Shown here in pieces: positions 1-9,774 of a stretch of DNA of 64,000 bases. How positions within the stretch are numbered: position 1 is the stretch's first letter; each line of letters opens with the position of its first letter. Origin of the DNA: Doryteuthis pealeii (lineage: Eukaryota > Mollusca > Cephalopoda > Myopsida > Loliginidae); NCBI GenBank assembly GCA_023376005.1, contig CM042143.1, positions 87,555,008-87,619,007 of the forward strand, written 5' to 3'. The position numbers and the translations under genes are program-made. The notes beneath the pieces are model-generated. The model was not told the origin of the DNA. It ran no database searches and saw only the letters and a list, made by a program, of their open reading frames with translations.

Positions 1-508
1 GCAGGATGATTGTAAAGTAACTCCCTTCCCCATTTTAAAAATCTTATAATTTATTTCTGAATTATTGTTTTTTTTACAAAGAAAAACAAAAAATGAATAT
101 GAGAAGAACGCTCATAACATGGAGTTTTAGTTAAACGTCTATATAAGCACCAACATTCAACTCTAGCCTCTCAAGCCGCTCGGGAATCGCATCAATTTAT
201 CTTCACAGAATCTCTTGTGGAATGACAGAAATAAATTCTTGTATTCATCCTTCAAGTTCTTCCGAAGTCGTTAGATTTGCTCTTTCAACTAACCCAAAGA
301 AAAAAAAGTCACAGATTGTTAAATCAGGGCTTCAGGCAGACCACGTCTACCCATCCATCTACCCAGGAGAATTCACAGACAGCAATAGCAAAATGTTGAG
401 GAGCACTATCTTGCATAAAAATCAAGTCTTCAATATTGACAATTGGCCAGATTTCAACTTGCAAAATAGTTTAAAATAGGTAGTTACTTTTAATCACCCT
501 GTATTTAT
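1..508 (-). mobile_element. Internally deleted mariner-like DNA transposon
   Basis: The ends are imperfect terminal inverted repeats. The left end begins CAGGATGATTGTAAAGTAAC (from about base 2). The right end, read on the minus strand, begins CAGGGTGATTAAAAGTAACT (to about base 506). A decayed mariner transposase C-terminal half lies between them on the minus strand. At about 0.5 kb it is far shorter than an autonomous mariner of about 1.3 kb, so it is non-autonomous. The window starts at its edge, so the left target TA is not visible. Confidence 0.6.
150..480 (-). pseudogene. Mariner transposase C-terminal relic
   Basis: The minus strand reads FMQDSAPQHFAIAV, matching the second catalytic aspartate block (QDSAPxH) of Tc1/mariner transposases. 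After a frameshift come PDLTICDFFFFG, corresponding to the third catalytic acid block (SPDLTPCDFFLWG), and EELEG-IQEFISVIPQEIL, typical of the C-terminal helix. Several stops and frameshifts interrupt it and the N-terminal DNA-binding half is absent. Family membership is fairly secure; the exact DD34D or DD37D type is not, because the spacing is disturbed. Confidence 0.72.
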
Positions 509-540
509 TCGTAATTTTTATTTCATATGTCATTTCAACT

Positions 541-617
541 TTTTATGGTCCCTTTTAACCAGAGGGTGTTATAAGATGGTAACGGTTGTACAATTAAGGA
601 ACACGAGTATTCATATA
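541..617 (-). mobile_element. Hel2-like 5' end fragment
   Basis: The stretch around CAGAGGGTGTTATAAGATGG matches the outer end of the Hel2 family copies at 24.5 kb (same orientation) and 9.78 kb (opposite). Only the presumed 5' terminus is present. Confidence 0.35.
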
Positions 618-1190
618 TTATATTATATATTAGATAATAATAATAATAACAATAACACTAATAATATGGCACAAATATGCCAGCTTCCCTTGGCACATTG
701 GAGGAAAAAAAAAACTCGTGCCAGTACGCCACAGCCAGAAAATCACTGGTGTAATTCATACGTTTAGTGCGCCAAAAAGTTTTGTTGAAAACGGAAACAC
801 GTCTAGCTACCAGGCCATGCCGTGAGAAAGGAAACGAAAGATCTTCGAATCTTTACTTAAATACCCGGATGTGTTGCTATGGCAACGAATGGTGTCGTCT
901 CCGAGCAGTCTTCAGTGAAAGTCATTTTGCAGGCAAAGGAGTTAACCTCACAAAATCCTTAAGATAAGCATTATAAAAAAAGTAAAAATAAATAAATAAA
1001 TAAAGTGAATAAAAAGAAAGAAAAAATACTTTAACGCTTTAAAATAAACTAGAACCGGCTACCTGGCGTTGCCTGGGTTGAGGGAAGGTTTAAAATGTTA
1101 GTTTCGCAGATCCTTTATTACTGAATCGCGAGTTGGATCATCACTGAATGCCCCATAAAAATCTCCATTTAAAAAAGAGCATGTTATTCC
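618..1190. other. AT-rich DNA, nothing recognised
   Basis: Contains a short (AAT)n tract and an A-rich stretch near 970-1040. The short open frames here have no recognisable motifs. Confidence 0.6.
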
Positions 1191-1203
1191 GGCCTGGTAG
1201 TCG

Positions 1204-1205
<2 letters not shown>

Positions 1206-1252
<47 letters not shown>
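1206..1252. repeat. (TA)n microsatellite
   Basis: Uninterrupted TA dinucleotide run next to the inverted-repeat element that follows. Confidence 0.95.
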
Positions 1253-1257
<5 letters not shown>

Positions 1258-1496
1258 CATACAGGGGGTGCAAAAGTAGGTATACGGTAATAAGAACAAA
1301 ACTTTACCCGCAAATAACAGAAGTATTATAATAAAAATTATGAAAGTAAAAATATAAAAATGATAATAATGATTTTAATGAATTAAATGAATCGTCACAA
1401 CAATATTATAATGCTGGCATAATTCTTACTGTATACCTTCTATTATTTGCAGATAAAGTTTTATTCTTATTACTATATATCTACTCCCCATATATA
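1258..1496. repeat. Inverted-repeat (MITE-like) element
   Basis: The left arm starting GGGGGTGCAAAAGTAGG is matched, imperfectly and inverted, by the right arm ending CTACTCCCC, with shared internal AACAAAACTTTA versus TAAAGTTTTATT. Arms are about 60 bp around an AT-rich centre. No coding capacity; it may be a foldback or MITE remnant. Confidence 0.55.
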
Positions 1497-1844
1497 TATA
1501 TATATATATATAAATAAAAGGAAGTTTGGTATGTACGTGTCGACGTATAACTCCAAAACGGGGAGACACGCAGATTCGAAATCTTGCATACACATTAATA
1601 TTCCTATAACTAAGAAACACGTCAAATTTGGTTATTGATCTCTACTGATTAAGGGATATAATTAATTAATTAAACAAAAACCAAATGTATTTAAAAAAAT
1701 AATATCTTAATTGTAAACAAAATGAAAAAAATCCTAAAACAAATAAATATTCTATTATACAAATTCTCGGCGACTTTAAAAAAAATTGATTAATCATTTT
1801 CCTCTTATTTTCTCCCTAACTCTTGTTTTGTCCTCACTCACTCT
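1497..1844. other. AT-rich DNA, nothing recognised
   Basis: Short TA run at the start, then AT-rich sequence without recognisable coding or repeat signals. Confidence 0.5.
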
Positions 1845-1895
1845 GTGGTGTTCCTATTTTTTATAGTCCGGTCATGGACCAGGTACTTTTGCTAG

Positions 1896-1896
<1 letters not shown>
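1845..1896 (+). mobile_element. Helitron-like 3' terminus (third type)
   Basis: A small hairpin (GTCC, loop, GGAC) is followed 12 bases later by CTAG and then T, at the edge of a TA tract. This is the layout of a Helitron 3' end (hairpin then CTRR, insertion between A and T). I found no matching 5' TC end, so it may be coincidental. Confidence 0.35.

Positions 1897-1953
<57 letters not shown>
1896..1953. repeat. (TA)n microsatellite
   Basis: TA run with one phase break. Confidence 0.95.
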
Positions 1954-1956
<3 letters not shown>

Positions 1957-2195
1957 CGTTAATTGTTTTATTTTCGTAGTCTCCTCCGGACATACCTACA
2001 TAAATACATACACACCAACTGCCCATTATATATGTATAGATAAAAACACATTAAAACTGACTAAAGCACATCTAAGACAAGTGAAAGCATATAATATCGG
2101 AACATCACATGTAGTGATAAAGCAAACTGTAGATACAGTAGAGTTCAATGAAAAAATATATTCGACGGTGAGACGGGGTATAGAAGCAGGGTATG
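1954..2195. other. No feature recognised
   Basis: AT-rich sequence; one open frame crosses from the microsatellite but shows no family motif. Confidence 0.5.
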
Positions 2196-2486
2196 TATAT
2201 ACTCAACCCCTCCACACTGTCAGGATGTGACACATGGTCGTTTTTAAGCGTTTAACAGGTTTGAATTCAGAGGAGTTTCTTTTCTCCTAGACCGGTACCC
2301 ATACCAAGGTTAAAGAACCCAGTTTTCCCTAATATTTACCCATAGCTGGAGAGAGAATGGTTGGGTGTATAGCTTTCCCAAGGGTATTAGCACGATGCGA
2401 AATGCAACCGGCCTCGTCCTGGATTTGAACTCATGTCACCGTGCCCATTTTCTAGGATGATAACCATTATACTATGACCGCCTCAT
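2196..2486 (-). mobile_element. tRNA-derived SINE-A
   Basis: On the minus strand it begins with a tRNA-like head containing a degenerate A box (ATGGTTA) and a B box near GAGTTCAAATCC. The SINE-A body follows (GGGAAAG, CCAGCTATGGGTAAAT, GGTCTAGGAGAA) and then a 3' end GGAGGGGTTG leading into TA-rich sequence. Same layout as the copies at 11.9, 19.6, 29.6, 31.2, 38.5, 42.8 and 58.5 kb. Diverged, so an old insertion. Confidence 0.8.
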
Positions 2487-2519
2487 AAGCAGCGCAAAAG
2501 AGTAGAGGTGAAGCAGGTG

Positions 2520-2895
2520 AATTGATTGATTTTAACGGCATTTTGACTTTCTAGGGTTATTTTATGCCTAGAGGTTAGGGAATCTCGTTCATTGTACGTT
2601 CATATTTACATTTTTTGTGTAGTTTTCTTTTGTTTTGCACGCGGCCCTATCGAATATGAATAATTTTTAAACAGATCTATTTTATTCATATATGGAACAC
2701 TAACAATTACTGCCACTCCGGAACAAGGCGGACCCGGAAGGAATAGTAATGAAGGGATATTTCACACTAAGATTTCCAAAACAGGAGCCTCACCACGAGA
2801 TACAGTTTAGTGCCACGCCCTAGACACCTCTCGGGGTTGGGGGTCCCAACTCCCTATAGTGGATACAATCAACGTATCATATAAGCCCTGCCGAC
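2520..2895 (+). mobile_element. Family D interspersed repeat
   Basis: Starts at TTGATTTTAACGGCAT, contains GGAACACTAACAATTACTGC and ACCACGAGATACAGTTTAG, and ends near CCCTGCCGACAG. Related full or partial copies lie at 4.8, 9.05 and 39.8 kb, and it shares its ends and middle with family E. No reading frame; class unknown, possibly a long SINE. Confidence 0.65.
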
Positions 2896-2924
2896 AGAGT
2901 ATTTCTATTAAACTAAACATAACT

Positions 2925-3470
2925 TCATCATCATCATGTCGCGCCGACAGCACGGATATCCATGACAATCTCTCGCCAACCTTCCCTGTCATTCATTGCT
3001 CCTGTGAGGTCCTCTGCGCGGCATCTAGTATCCGCGCAGAGCTGGTCAATGTATGTCTTTGCCGGTCGGCCCACGCTGGCTTTCACAGAAGAAAGTCACT
3101 TATGAGTCCGTCTTTGCTTCTCCAGCTGTGTCCGGTGTGTCTCGTTCGTCTTACACGGATGGTTTGTGTGATATGGGGCAGGTGGCCGTACAGCTATTTT
3201 CTCGTGGGGTGTTGTTTCCACGTCGTGTTTAAGACTGCACGCAGCATTCTTGTGCAGCTACTGTCTGGTTTATTATCCAGTCGCTTCGTTAGGGTCCAAG
3301 CGGTGCAGCTGTACAGTAGCACTGATACAACCATGGCCTGGAAGAATTGTCGCTTTAGCCTGTCAGTGAGATCGGACTTCCATATGACTGAAAATTTGTT
3401 TATAGCAGATCATGCCTTTCCCATGCGTGTATTAACATAGTTTTCTGTTGATGAGATGTAGTTTTATAAT
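2925..3470 (-). pseudogene. Non-LTR retrotransposon C-terminus, 5' truncated
   Basis: The minus strand encodes, with frameshifts, the region downstream of the reverse transcriptase domain that also appears at 17.2, 32.9, 51.1 and 61.6 kb. Recognisable blocks are the LLYGCTTWTL equivalent, RxRRTRxAGHCWRS and GRPAKxYIDQLC, ending at GWREIVMDIRA. The 3' end is a CATCATCAT triplet tail (ATG/TGA on the coding strand). Severe 5' truncation is usual for LINE insertions. The triplet tail is reminiscent of RTE-type elements, but I cannot fix the clade. Confidence 0.75.
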
Positions 3471-3474
3471 TAGT

Positions 3475-3835
3475 CCTTATGCTATAAGGGCGATCGGAGA
3501 TGCCCCCTCCGGTCAATCGGCTGCTCATGCCAAGCCCAAGCACCTATATGATTCTCCCAACCCTATGGAAAGCCACGAACCCTTTTTATTGAAGTTTCAA
3601 TTCTGGAATGCGGGGAGTGTGGAATACCCCTGCATTGCCATTACTTCTCTGACCCGGAGTGCTATTACCTGTTAGGGTCTCATCTATAGGTTAAATAGAA
3701 AAATCTGAATTTTAAAAAATTCTGTTTAAAAAGGAATTTAAATTTTGAATACTCATTAAGAATGAATAAGACTAAAGGTATTCGGCATGAAATATCCCAA
3801 TAAGGGTTGACATGCCGTAAAATCTTACCAACCAA
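3475..3835 (-). mobile_element. Family E repeat, partial
   Basis: Runs from AAGGGCGATCGGAGATGCC through the GGAATGCGGGGAGTGTGGAA block to GGGTTGACATGCCGTAAAAT, the reverse of the family E end seen at 21.13 kb. No coding capacity. Confidence 0.7.
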
Positions 3836-3859
3836 CTACTCAAAAATATAAACATGATC

Positions 3860-4467
3860 GTGCAATGAACGCGATCTAGGGAAACCTCTTGGAATGAAAT
3901 AACCCTGGACGGGTTGACATGACTATAAAATACATCAACCAACCAATCAATTGAGATTATTGTTGCTTGACCTCTAATGACCTCCAATATCAAGCCTATC
4001 TCACAAATGTATAGGCATGACAGAGTGATCTGCCCCTGTCCGGATATATAAATAAAGAGAAAAACGAGGTGGCTATTTGTATTCGCATTCTGGACATCTA
4101 TACAAGTCGATCATCACAGCTTTTCTACTTTACAACCAAGTGGATGTCTCATGGGACTTCATGTCAAAAAGTTACGGCAATGACATGATTAAAAGCAGAC
4201 AGGAAGCTTATTTTATGACAGACGTCAACATCGTGAGATCTCGGCACAGTCCCGGGTAATGTTATATGGAATACCAGCAATTTCCCCATGCTGCAATCCA
4301 CGTCTTTTTTGTAAAGGATGTTCTCCAAGGGTAGGGCAAGGGACTAACTATACAACTTGGTACTAGTATTACAGTAGAATTTGCCTGAAGGAGGCTAGAC
4401 ATGATGTCGGATTGCCTTAGGGATGCCAGTTTTTTGTTTTAGCATTCCTCTGAAACCAACTAACCAA

Positions 4468-4470
<3 letters not shown>
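3860..4470. other. Fragments of families D and E; no gene
   Basis: A family D end (AACCCTGGACGGGTTGACAT) lies at about 3870-3960. The rest has short stretches with the ACCAACTAACCAACC signature of family E edges, otherwise unrecognised DNA. Confidence 0.45.

Positions 4471-4503
<33 letters not shown>
4471..4503. repeat. (TA)n microsatellite
   Basis: Pure TA run. Confidence 0.95.
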
Positions 4504-4506
<3 letters not shown>

Positions 4507-4590
4507 TTAAATTATTATTATTGTTGGAGAATTGATTATAGAGGGCTCAATTACTTATGTAAGAGCTTTATTTATTTATAATTACAAAGT

Positions 4591-4650
4591 CGCTCCTACC
4601 ATTGGTTTCTGAATAACACTTTTTCGGTGTTATTCGTCTTCAGAGGCGTT
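4591..4650 (-). ncRNA. Hammerhead ribozyme candidate HH1
   Basis: Minus-strand order: stem I strand AACGCCT; core CTGAAGA; 9-bp stem II GAATAACAC/GTGTTATTC with a 7-base loop; GAA; stem III ACC-AAT-GGT giving the A15.1-U16.1 pair; cleavage base A; stem I return GGAGCG with one bulged A. All invariant core bases are present; the 10.1/11.1 pair is a C-A mismatch. Self-cleaving hammerheads of this compact type are known from Penelope-like and SINE-like elements. Function is inferred from folding by eye. Confidence 0.55.
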
Positions 4651-4664
4651 TGACTTTTGAAAAA

Positions 4665-4665
<1 letters not shown>

Positions 4666-4720
<55 letters not shown>
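4666..4720. repeat. (TA)n microsatellite
   Basis: Pure TA run just beyond the hammerhead. Confidence 0.95.
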
Positions 4721-4723
<3 letters not shown>

Positions 4724-4784
4724 CTCATAGACGTATATTATATTCAAATAAACAAAGGCATGAATACATATTGTTTGGCCGATT

Positions 4785-5055
4785 GATTTTAACAACATGT
4801 CAACCTGTCTAGAGTTAGTTTATGCCCAGTGGTTAGAAAATCGTATTCATTGTACATTTGACTTAACATTTTTTAGGCAGTTGTTTAAGAGACTTCTTTT
4901 TGCACACATTCCTATCGTATACAAATAATTTTCAAAGGGATATATTTGATCCACAAATGGAACCCTAACTGGTACTACCACTCCGGGTCAGAGTGGACTT
5001 GGGAGTAATGGCAACGAGAACCTCACCATCAGATAGATACCTTTTAGGGTAATTA
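4785..5055 (+). mobile_element. Family D repeat, partial
   Basis: Begins TTGATTTTAACAACATGTCA, passes TTTGATCCACAAATGGAACC and ACTCCGGGTCAGAGTGGACT, and is truncated before the usual CTGCCGACAG end. Confidence 0.6.
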
Positions 5056-5714
5056 TTTGCAAGGGGATATCGTGAATACAAATGGATTAAAAAAATTAAA
5101 AAGTTTTTATCCGTTTCGACTTAACGTAAAATTTCACAGCCATTACTTGTAATAAAATGTGGGAGTCACGAACACTTACAAAAACACACTGACCACTCAC
5201 TTTCAAATTAACAACTCCCAAACCAAACCAAAGAATTGTAAGTTGATGAGAACATTTTTCAATAGGCACGAGGACAAGTTTGTTTTGTCTTTCTTGTGCC
5301 ATCGTCGTTCTGTATACATTGTTCAAGTTGTTTTATCTTGGTAAAAACTTTTCTTTTCAGTTGCTGTAGTTATCATTAAATATAAGTAAATCCGAACTGT
5401 AATTTCAACATTAGGGAAATTAATAATTTAATCTACTACAAAGATGAGATGATGCATGGAATCCTCCACGTCGGTTGGGGCTACATCATACAATAGGGAC
5501 GTCCAAAAACACGTCACGTGACCAGTTTAGGCTATCTTGAAGGAACATTCCAAAATATATTTGAACGTTTTTTTTTTTTCATTTCCACCCAACAAAAGAA
5601 ATTACGGACATAAAAAGTTATTACAAAGGAAAAAAGTTAATTTAAAGATCAAATTATCTGATCGGGAAAAATTACTCACCGTTATCTTAAAAAATAAGTA
5701 AAACAGTCCGATTT
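5056..5714. other. No gene or repeat recognised
   Basis: AT-rich DNA. The open frames of about 60-75 codons have no recognisable motif and no supporting context. Confidence 0.5.
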
Positions 5715-6235
5715 GAGAATTCATTATCCAGGTGCCCTCACTAGACATATATAAAACTTTCAAAAATTCCCCATGTATATATAAAACAATTTCAAACGAA
5801 TTAACCAGAAGATGGTTTTCACTGAACAATTGGACTCTCCACGTCTAATACATTTTTGCCGGAATTTTTGTGGCTTATCAAACAGAAAATCTATTTAAAT
5901 TTCCTAAAAACAATTTCTTTCACAAGAAATTTTCTCCTGACCTAAATATAGTAATAAAAAATGTAGAAGTCCCTATCACCTCAAAAAACAAACAGACTGA
6001 TCACACAATTTCAAACAAATAATTCAAACTTAATTGAAAACTCATCTGCCAGGTGGCCACACCAGACACACACATATATATAACTTCCTCATGTATATAT
6101 AAGAAAATTTCAAACGAATTTAACATATGGACTCGCCACTTCTAATAAATTTCTCTGTCCGAAGTTTTTTGGCTGGTCAAACATTCAAAACTTTCTAAAA
6201 ACAATTTCTTGTACAATAAATTTTCTCCTGACGAT
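5715..6235. repeat. Diverged tandem duplication, two units
   Basis: Units at about 5715-5945 and 6035-6235 share in order CCAGGTG, ATGTATATATAA, AATTTCAAACGAATT, GGACTC-CCAC-TCTAAT, CTAAAAACAATTTCTT and AAATTTTCTCCTGAC. Substitutions and indels indicate an old duplication. Confidence 0.7.
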
Positions 6236-6432
6236 AACCTAAGGTCGAAACTAGTTGAGAACAATAAAAAATGAATAACAAAAACTGTTTGTCTTATCAC
6301 CTTTTGTTCACCTTATACATATATATAATTATTACTATTACTTATTTATTTAGCTATTTTTTATTTTTCAAGTCTTTAGGAATTTATTTTAGTCTTTGGA
6401 GTCGTTTGTTTTTAGGCTTAATAATAAATTTT

Positions 6433-6436
<4 letters not shown>

Positions 6437-6504
<68 letters not shown>

Positions 6505-6505
6505 G
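6437..6505. repeat. Compound (TA)n(GT)n microsatellite
   Basis: TA run passing directly into a GT run. Confidence 0.95.
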
Positions 6506-6654
6506 TAATGAATTAAACCAAGGTCAATAGATATTAATACTTAAGTATATATTATCTACATACCTATGTTCCTGAAATCTGCGGGATACTTTATGACGAT
6601 CGTTTACATGTGTTTTGGTGCCTGTTACACCATAAAAGCAGACATTTTTATCTT

Positions 6655-6882
6655 TCTGAGGAAAAAAAAAAAAAAGAAAAGAAAAGAAAGAAATATGGAA
6701 AAATTGAATGGAAAAAAGAACAACAAAAAACAAAACCATAGATGAAATGTCTGCTAAATTCCCGTCGTTTAGTTTCAGTTTTATGGCCCAAATGAAACGA
6801 AATTCACTGCCACTGGCTGCATCATGAAACTCGAGCTACCTAGGTTCAAAATTTAAAAAAATGAATAAAATAACATGTGAGA

Positions 6883-6924
<42 letters not shown>

Positions 6925-6945
6925 TATAATAATTATAATAATAAT
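6655..6945. repeat. Purine-rich tract and (AAT)n microsatellite
   Basis: A-rich/GAAA tract at about 6660-6735 and an AAT run at about 6885-6945. Confidence 0.8.
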
Positions 6946-6989
6946 ACTGAGACGTATAAAATTCACTGGGTCTTTGAAATACAGACGGA

Positions 6990-7258
6990 TCACCAAATTC
7001 CAGCTTTGGCCGGGTTGTGGCCCTAATACCATTGGATGCTAAACCTGTCCTCCTTAAGTTCCTGACAGCACGGCTCTGACATTACCAAGTTTAAACGGCC
7101 CTGCCGCGATGAGGAAAGGTTCGGTTTTAGTAATAATATGCTAGCTGGCTGTGAGCAAATAGTTTCCTCTGTACTTTTACAGGTCTTGCTCTTCGTTCTG
7201 CAGGGTGTCTAGCCACCCGCCTCACTAGACAAAATCTGGGCGATACGTTTCAAGACCT
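6990..7258 (+). repeat. Family F interspersed repeat
   Basis: Matches 26305-26495 over GTTCCTGACAGCACGGCTCT, ACGGCCCTGC-GCGATG, CGTTCTGCAGGGT-TCTAG and CAGACAAAATCTGGG. Two copies only in this window; class unknown. Confidence 0.65.
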
Positions 7259-7534
7259 AAATACAAACTGTAGTCAATTCTCGTCTCTGCATTTAATTTG
7301 GATTCTTCCTTTCAGATTGGTTTACCGTAAAAATCTTGATTACTTTATTCAACACTAGAATAAAACTTATCTAAGACTATTCATGCATTATTCCAGTTTA
7401 AATCATCCTTTCGTCTCCCTACTTTTCTCTTCAAAATTGAGAATTACCCCTCCCCCACACACCAAATTAGTGGCTTACGCTCAGATGATGAGGAAAGCAA
7501 TAGTTTTAATCTGATTACGGAAGTTAAGCAACTC
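7259..7534. other. No gene; short 5S-like fragment
   Basis: The end has GGAAGTTAAGCAACTC, like the internal promoter region of 5S rRNA, seen again at 8.57 kb. Otherwise unrecognised. Confidence 0.35.
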
Positions 7535-7991
7535 TTGTTGGTTGGTTGGTTAGATTTTACAGTAAACCCATTGGATTATTTTATGCCGAAGACATTTTTG
7601 TTTTATTCATTCTTGATGGGTACTCATTATTTTTTATATTAAATTTTTTAAAGACATTTTTTCTGACAGGTCCGTCCGGGTCAGAGTGGACACGGGAATA
7701 ATGGTGATCGAAAGGTACTTCACATTCCCAGATCCCCATAATTGGAACTTCATAATCAGATAGAGTTTAACATCATACACAGGACATGAAGACTCCCAGC
7801 TACTGTCCTCTAGTACATATACGATAAAAAGGGTTCGGGGCTTGACAATCATATAGATGCTAGGGCTTGCAATGTCCAGCCGATTGATCGGAGGAGGTCT
7901 TTCCAACCACCGGTCTAGCCTAAGTAAGGGCCAAAATAGAGTGTTGCATGTCAGACTGCTCAGTAGGGTAGGTCGATTTTTCACTTTTTAG
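7535..7991 (+). mobile_element. Family E repeat, 5' part
   Basis: Starts GTTGGTTGGTTAGATTTTAC and follows the family E order seen at 21.13 kb (GGTACTCATTAT, GTCCGGGTCAGAGTGGAC, CCAGATCCCCATAATTGGAA, ACATATACGATAAAAAGGGT, GCCGATTGATCGGAG). A foldback element follows immediately and family E-like sequence resumes after it. Confidence 0.7.
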
Positions 7992-8341
7992 AATATCAAA
8001 TTGTTCAGGGACACGGAATTTGTGTGTTACTATACTGAATACTGATACCAAAAATTAAGTCTTTTACTTTCACCATTGTTTGAGGAAATTACATTAAAGA
8101 TCGTCTGCTAAAATTCACAAAAAATTCTTGTTTTTACAATATTTGGCCAAGAAATTGGTTAGAAAATTTAACATTTTCAATATTTTCTAGGCCAAATGTA
8201 AAAGCAATGATTTTTTTGTGAATTTTAGCAGACGATTTTTGATGCTATTTCCTCAAACAATGGTGGATGTAAAAGATCTCATTTTGGTGTCGGTATTCAA
8301 TACAATAACACAAATTTCGCATCTCTGGACAATTTGATATT
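7992..8341. mobile_element. Foldback/MITE element, ~150-bp inverted arms
   Basis: The left arm starts AATATCAAATTGTTCAGGG and the right arm ends CTGGACAATTTGATATT. Inner blocks GATCGTCTGCTAAAATTCAC and GTGAATTTTAGCAGACGAT also pair. The arms flank a spacer of about 40 bp starting AAGAAATTGG. No open frame. The layout fits a non-autonomous DNA transposon with very long terminal inverted repeats. It sits between two parts of a family E-like repeat, so it probably inserted there. Confidence 0.75.
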
Positions 8342-8480
8342 AAAAAAAAGAAGGAAAACTTGACCAATGCTACTGCTCAGCCACCAGGATTCCGTATTTA
8401 AGCATTGCGGGTCGCCATCCCCGGCTTTAAGCAACATCGACCACTGTTTATATGGGTGACAGCTGAGGAATAAAGTGTAC
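8342..8480 (+). mobile_element. Family E continuation with 5S-like block
   Basis: CTGCTCAGCCACCAGGATTC followed by GGGTCGCCATCCCCGGC matches the 3' half of family E at 21.6 kb. It then runs into TTTAAGCAACATCGACC-ATGGGTGACAGCTGAGG, which resembles the 5S rRNA internal region. Confidence 0.5.
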
Positions 8481-8524
8481 TGTAAGCAGTCTTTTCGCAA
8501 AGAAAGCTGAGTAAATAACAACTA

Positions 8525-8620
8525 CCTATGTTCAAGTGACTAAAAGCCCCTGTCCTCTTCAGATCGAGGAAGTTAAGCAACATCAAACATGATCCTTTAT
8601 TTTAATGGGTGCATGATTCA
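8525..8620 (+). repeat. 5S rRNA-like fragment (possible SINE3-type)
   Basis: GATCGAGGAAGTTAAGCAAC and AATGGGTGCATGATTC lie in the same order and approximate spacing as the 5S promoter box (GAAGTTAAGCA) and the downstream GGATGGGTGACC block. It is decayed, with no intact 5S ends, so it is a pseudogene or 5S-derived SINE relic. Confidence 0.4.
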
Positions 8621-9044
8621 TGTAAAATGATCCCGTAATTGCTTCCGAGACTTCAAAAGTCCGATGACAAATTCTATCGCTTTCAACAATAACACAGTAT
8701 TCTCCAACGTATACTCAATAACGCGTTCCAAAGCGTCTCGTTCCTTTCTCTGCCTCGTCTGTTTTTTTTTATGCACAGCTCGATCTCGAAAAAATTTGCA
8801 TACGCGCAAATAAATTCTCATCCATTCTCCTGGTTTCTTCGTGTTTCTTCAAATTAAGGTGTTAAGGAAGCCATATTTTCTTTTCTTTCGAGCTCTTCGC
8901 TCATTTTGCACGTAAGACACGTTCGCGCCCGCTTTGAGCTCCAAGGTACGTAATTTTTTTCGCTACAGAACAGTAAACATCCTTTTCAATTTTTGCCAGA
9001 TTAAGAAAAACTTGGTAAATAACAGCTATACAAACCGACAAATT
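8621..9044. other. No feature recognised
   Basis: Mixed-composition DNA with pyrimidine-rich patches; no motif found. Confidence 0.5.
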
Positions 9045-9395
9045 ACATTGATTGATTTTAACGGCATGTCAACCCGTCTAGGATTATTTTATGCCTGGAG
9101 ATTATGGAATAGCATTCAGTGTACATTCATATTTACATTTTCTGTGTAGTTATTTCGTTTCTGTCGAATATGAATAATTTTTAAACAGATTTATTTGACC
9201 CATAGATGGAACCTCAAGTGCTACAACTCCGTGACAGAGTGGATCTGGGAGTAATGCCAATAAAGGAATACTCCAGATCTCCAGTACTGGAGCCTCACTA
9301 CCATATCTAGTTTAGTCCCATACGCAGATCACCTCTTACTCATTTGCAGGTTGGGGATACATCTAGCATATTCTAAGCCCCACCGACAGGGCGTC
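9045..9395 (+). mobile_element. Family D repeat, near full length
   Basis: TTGATTTTAACGGCATGTCA, TTATTTTATGCCTGGAGAT, ACAGAGTGGATCTGGGAGTA, ACTGGAGCCTCACTACCAT and TAAGCCCCACCGACAGG appear in family order. Best-preserved copy of D here. Confidence 0.7.
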
Positions 9396-9399
9396 AAAT

Positions 9400-9510
9400 T
9401 ACATTTAAAAGGAACGACTTCCTTCTGTTTATGGAAATTAAACAGCGGAGAACCTGATCACTAATTAGATGAGTGACAGCTGAGGTATATCAGGTAATGT
9501 AAGCAGCTTT
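9400..9510 (+). repeat. 5S rRNA-like fragment
   Basis: GGAAATTAAACAGCGGAGAA and TAGATGAGTGACAGCTGAGG resemble 5S internal promoter and 3' blocks and match the 8.43-kb fragment. It directly abuts a family D end, as at 8.4 kb after family E. Confidence 0.35.
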
Positions 9511-9695
9511 TTGTACGTGTTCCACACTAAAAGCAAACGTTGGTGCAAAATTTGATATGAGAGGAGGAGGGGAGGAGGGCCAAAGCGAAATGTGTAAATT
9601 ATATTGGGAAAATACAAGTTATGATTCTTCTTATTCCAGGTTTTCTTTTCTATTTTCTCCATTGGTTGCATCCATTTTAATTTGATGTAAAATTG

Positions 9696-9739
<44 letters not shown>

Positions 9740-9774
9740 TAAATCTATATATTAATACGCTTGTTTTTAAATAT
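9511..9774. other. No gene; poly(A) tract
   Basis: A run of about 34 A at 9697-9730. Upstream is a GAGGAGG purine block. It could be a retroposed tail, but no recognisable body precedes it. Confidence 0.5.
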
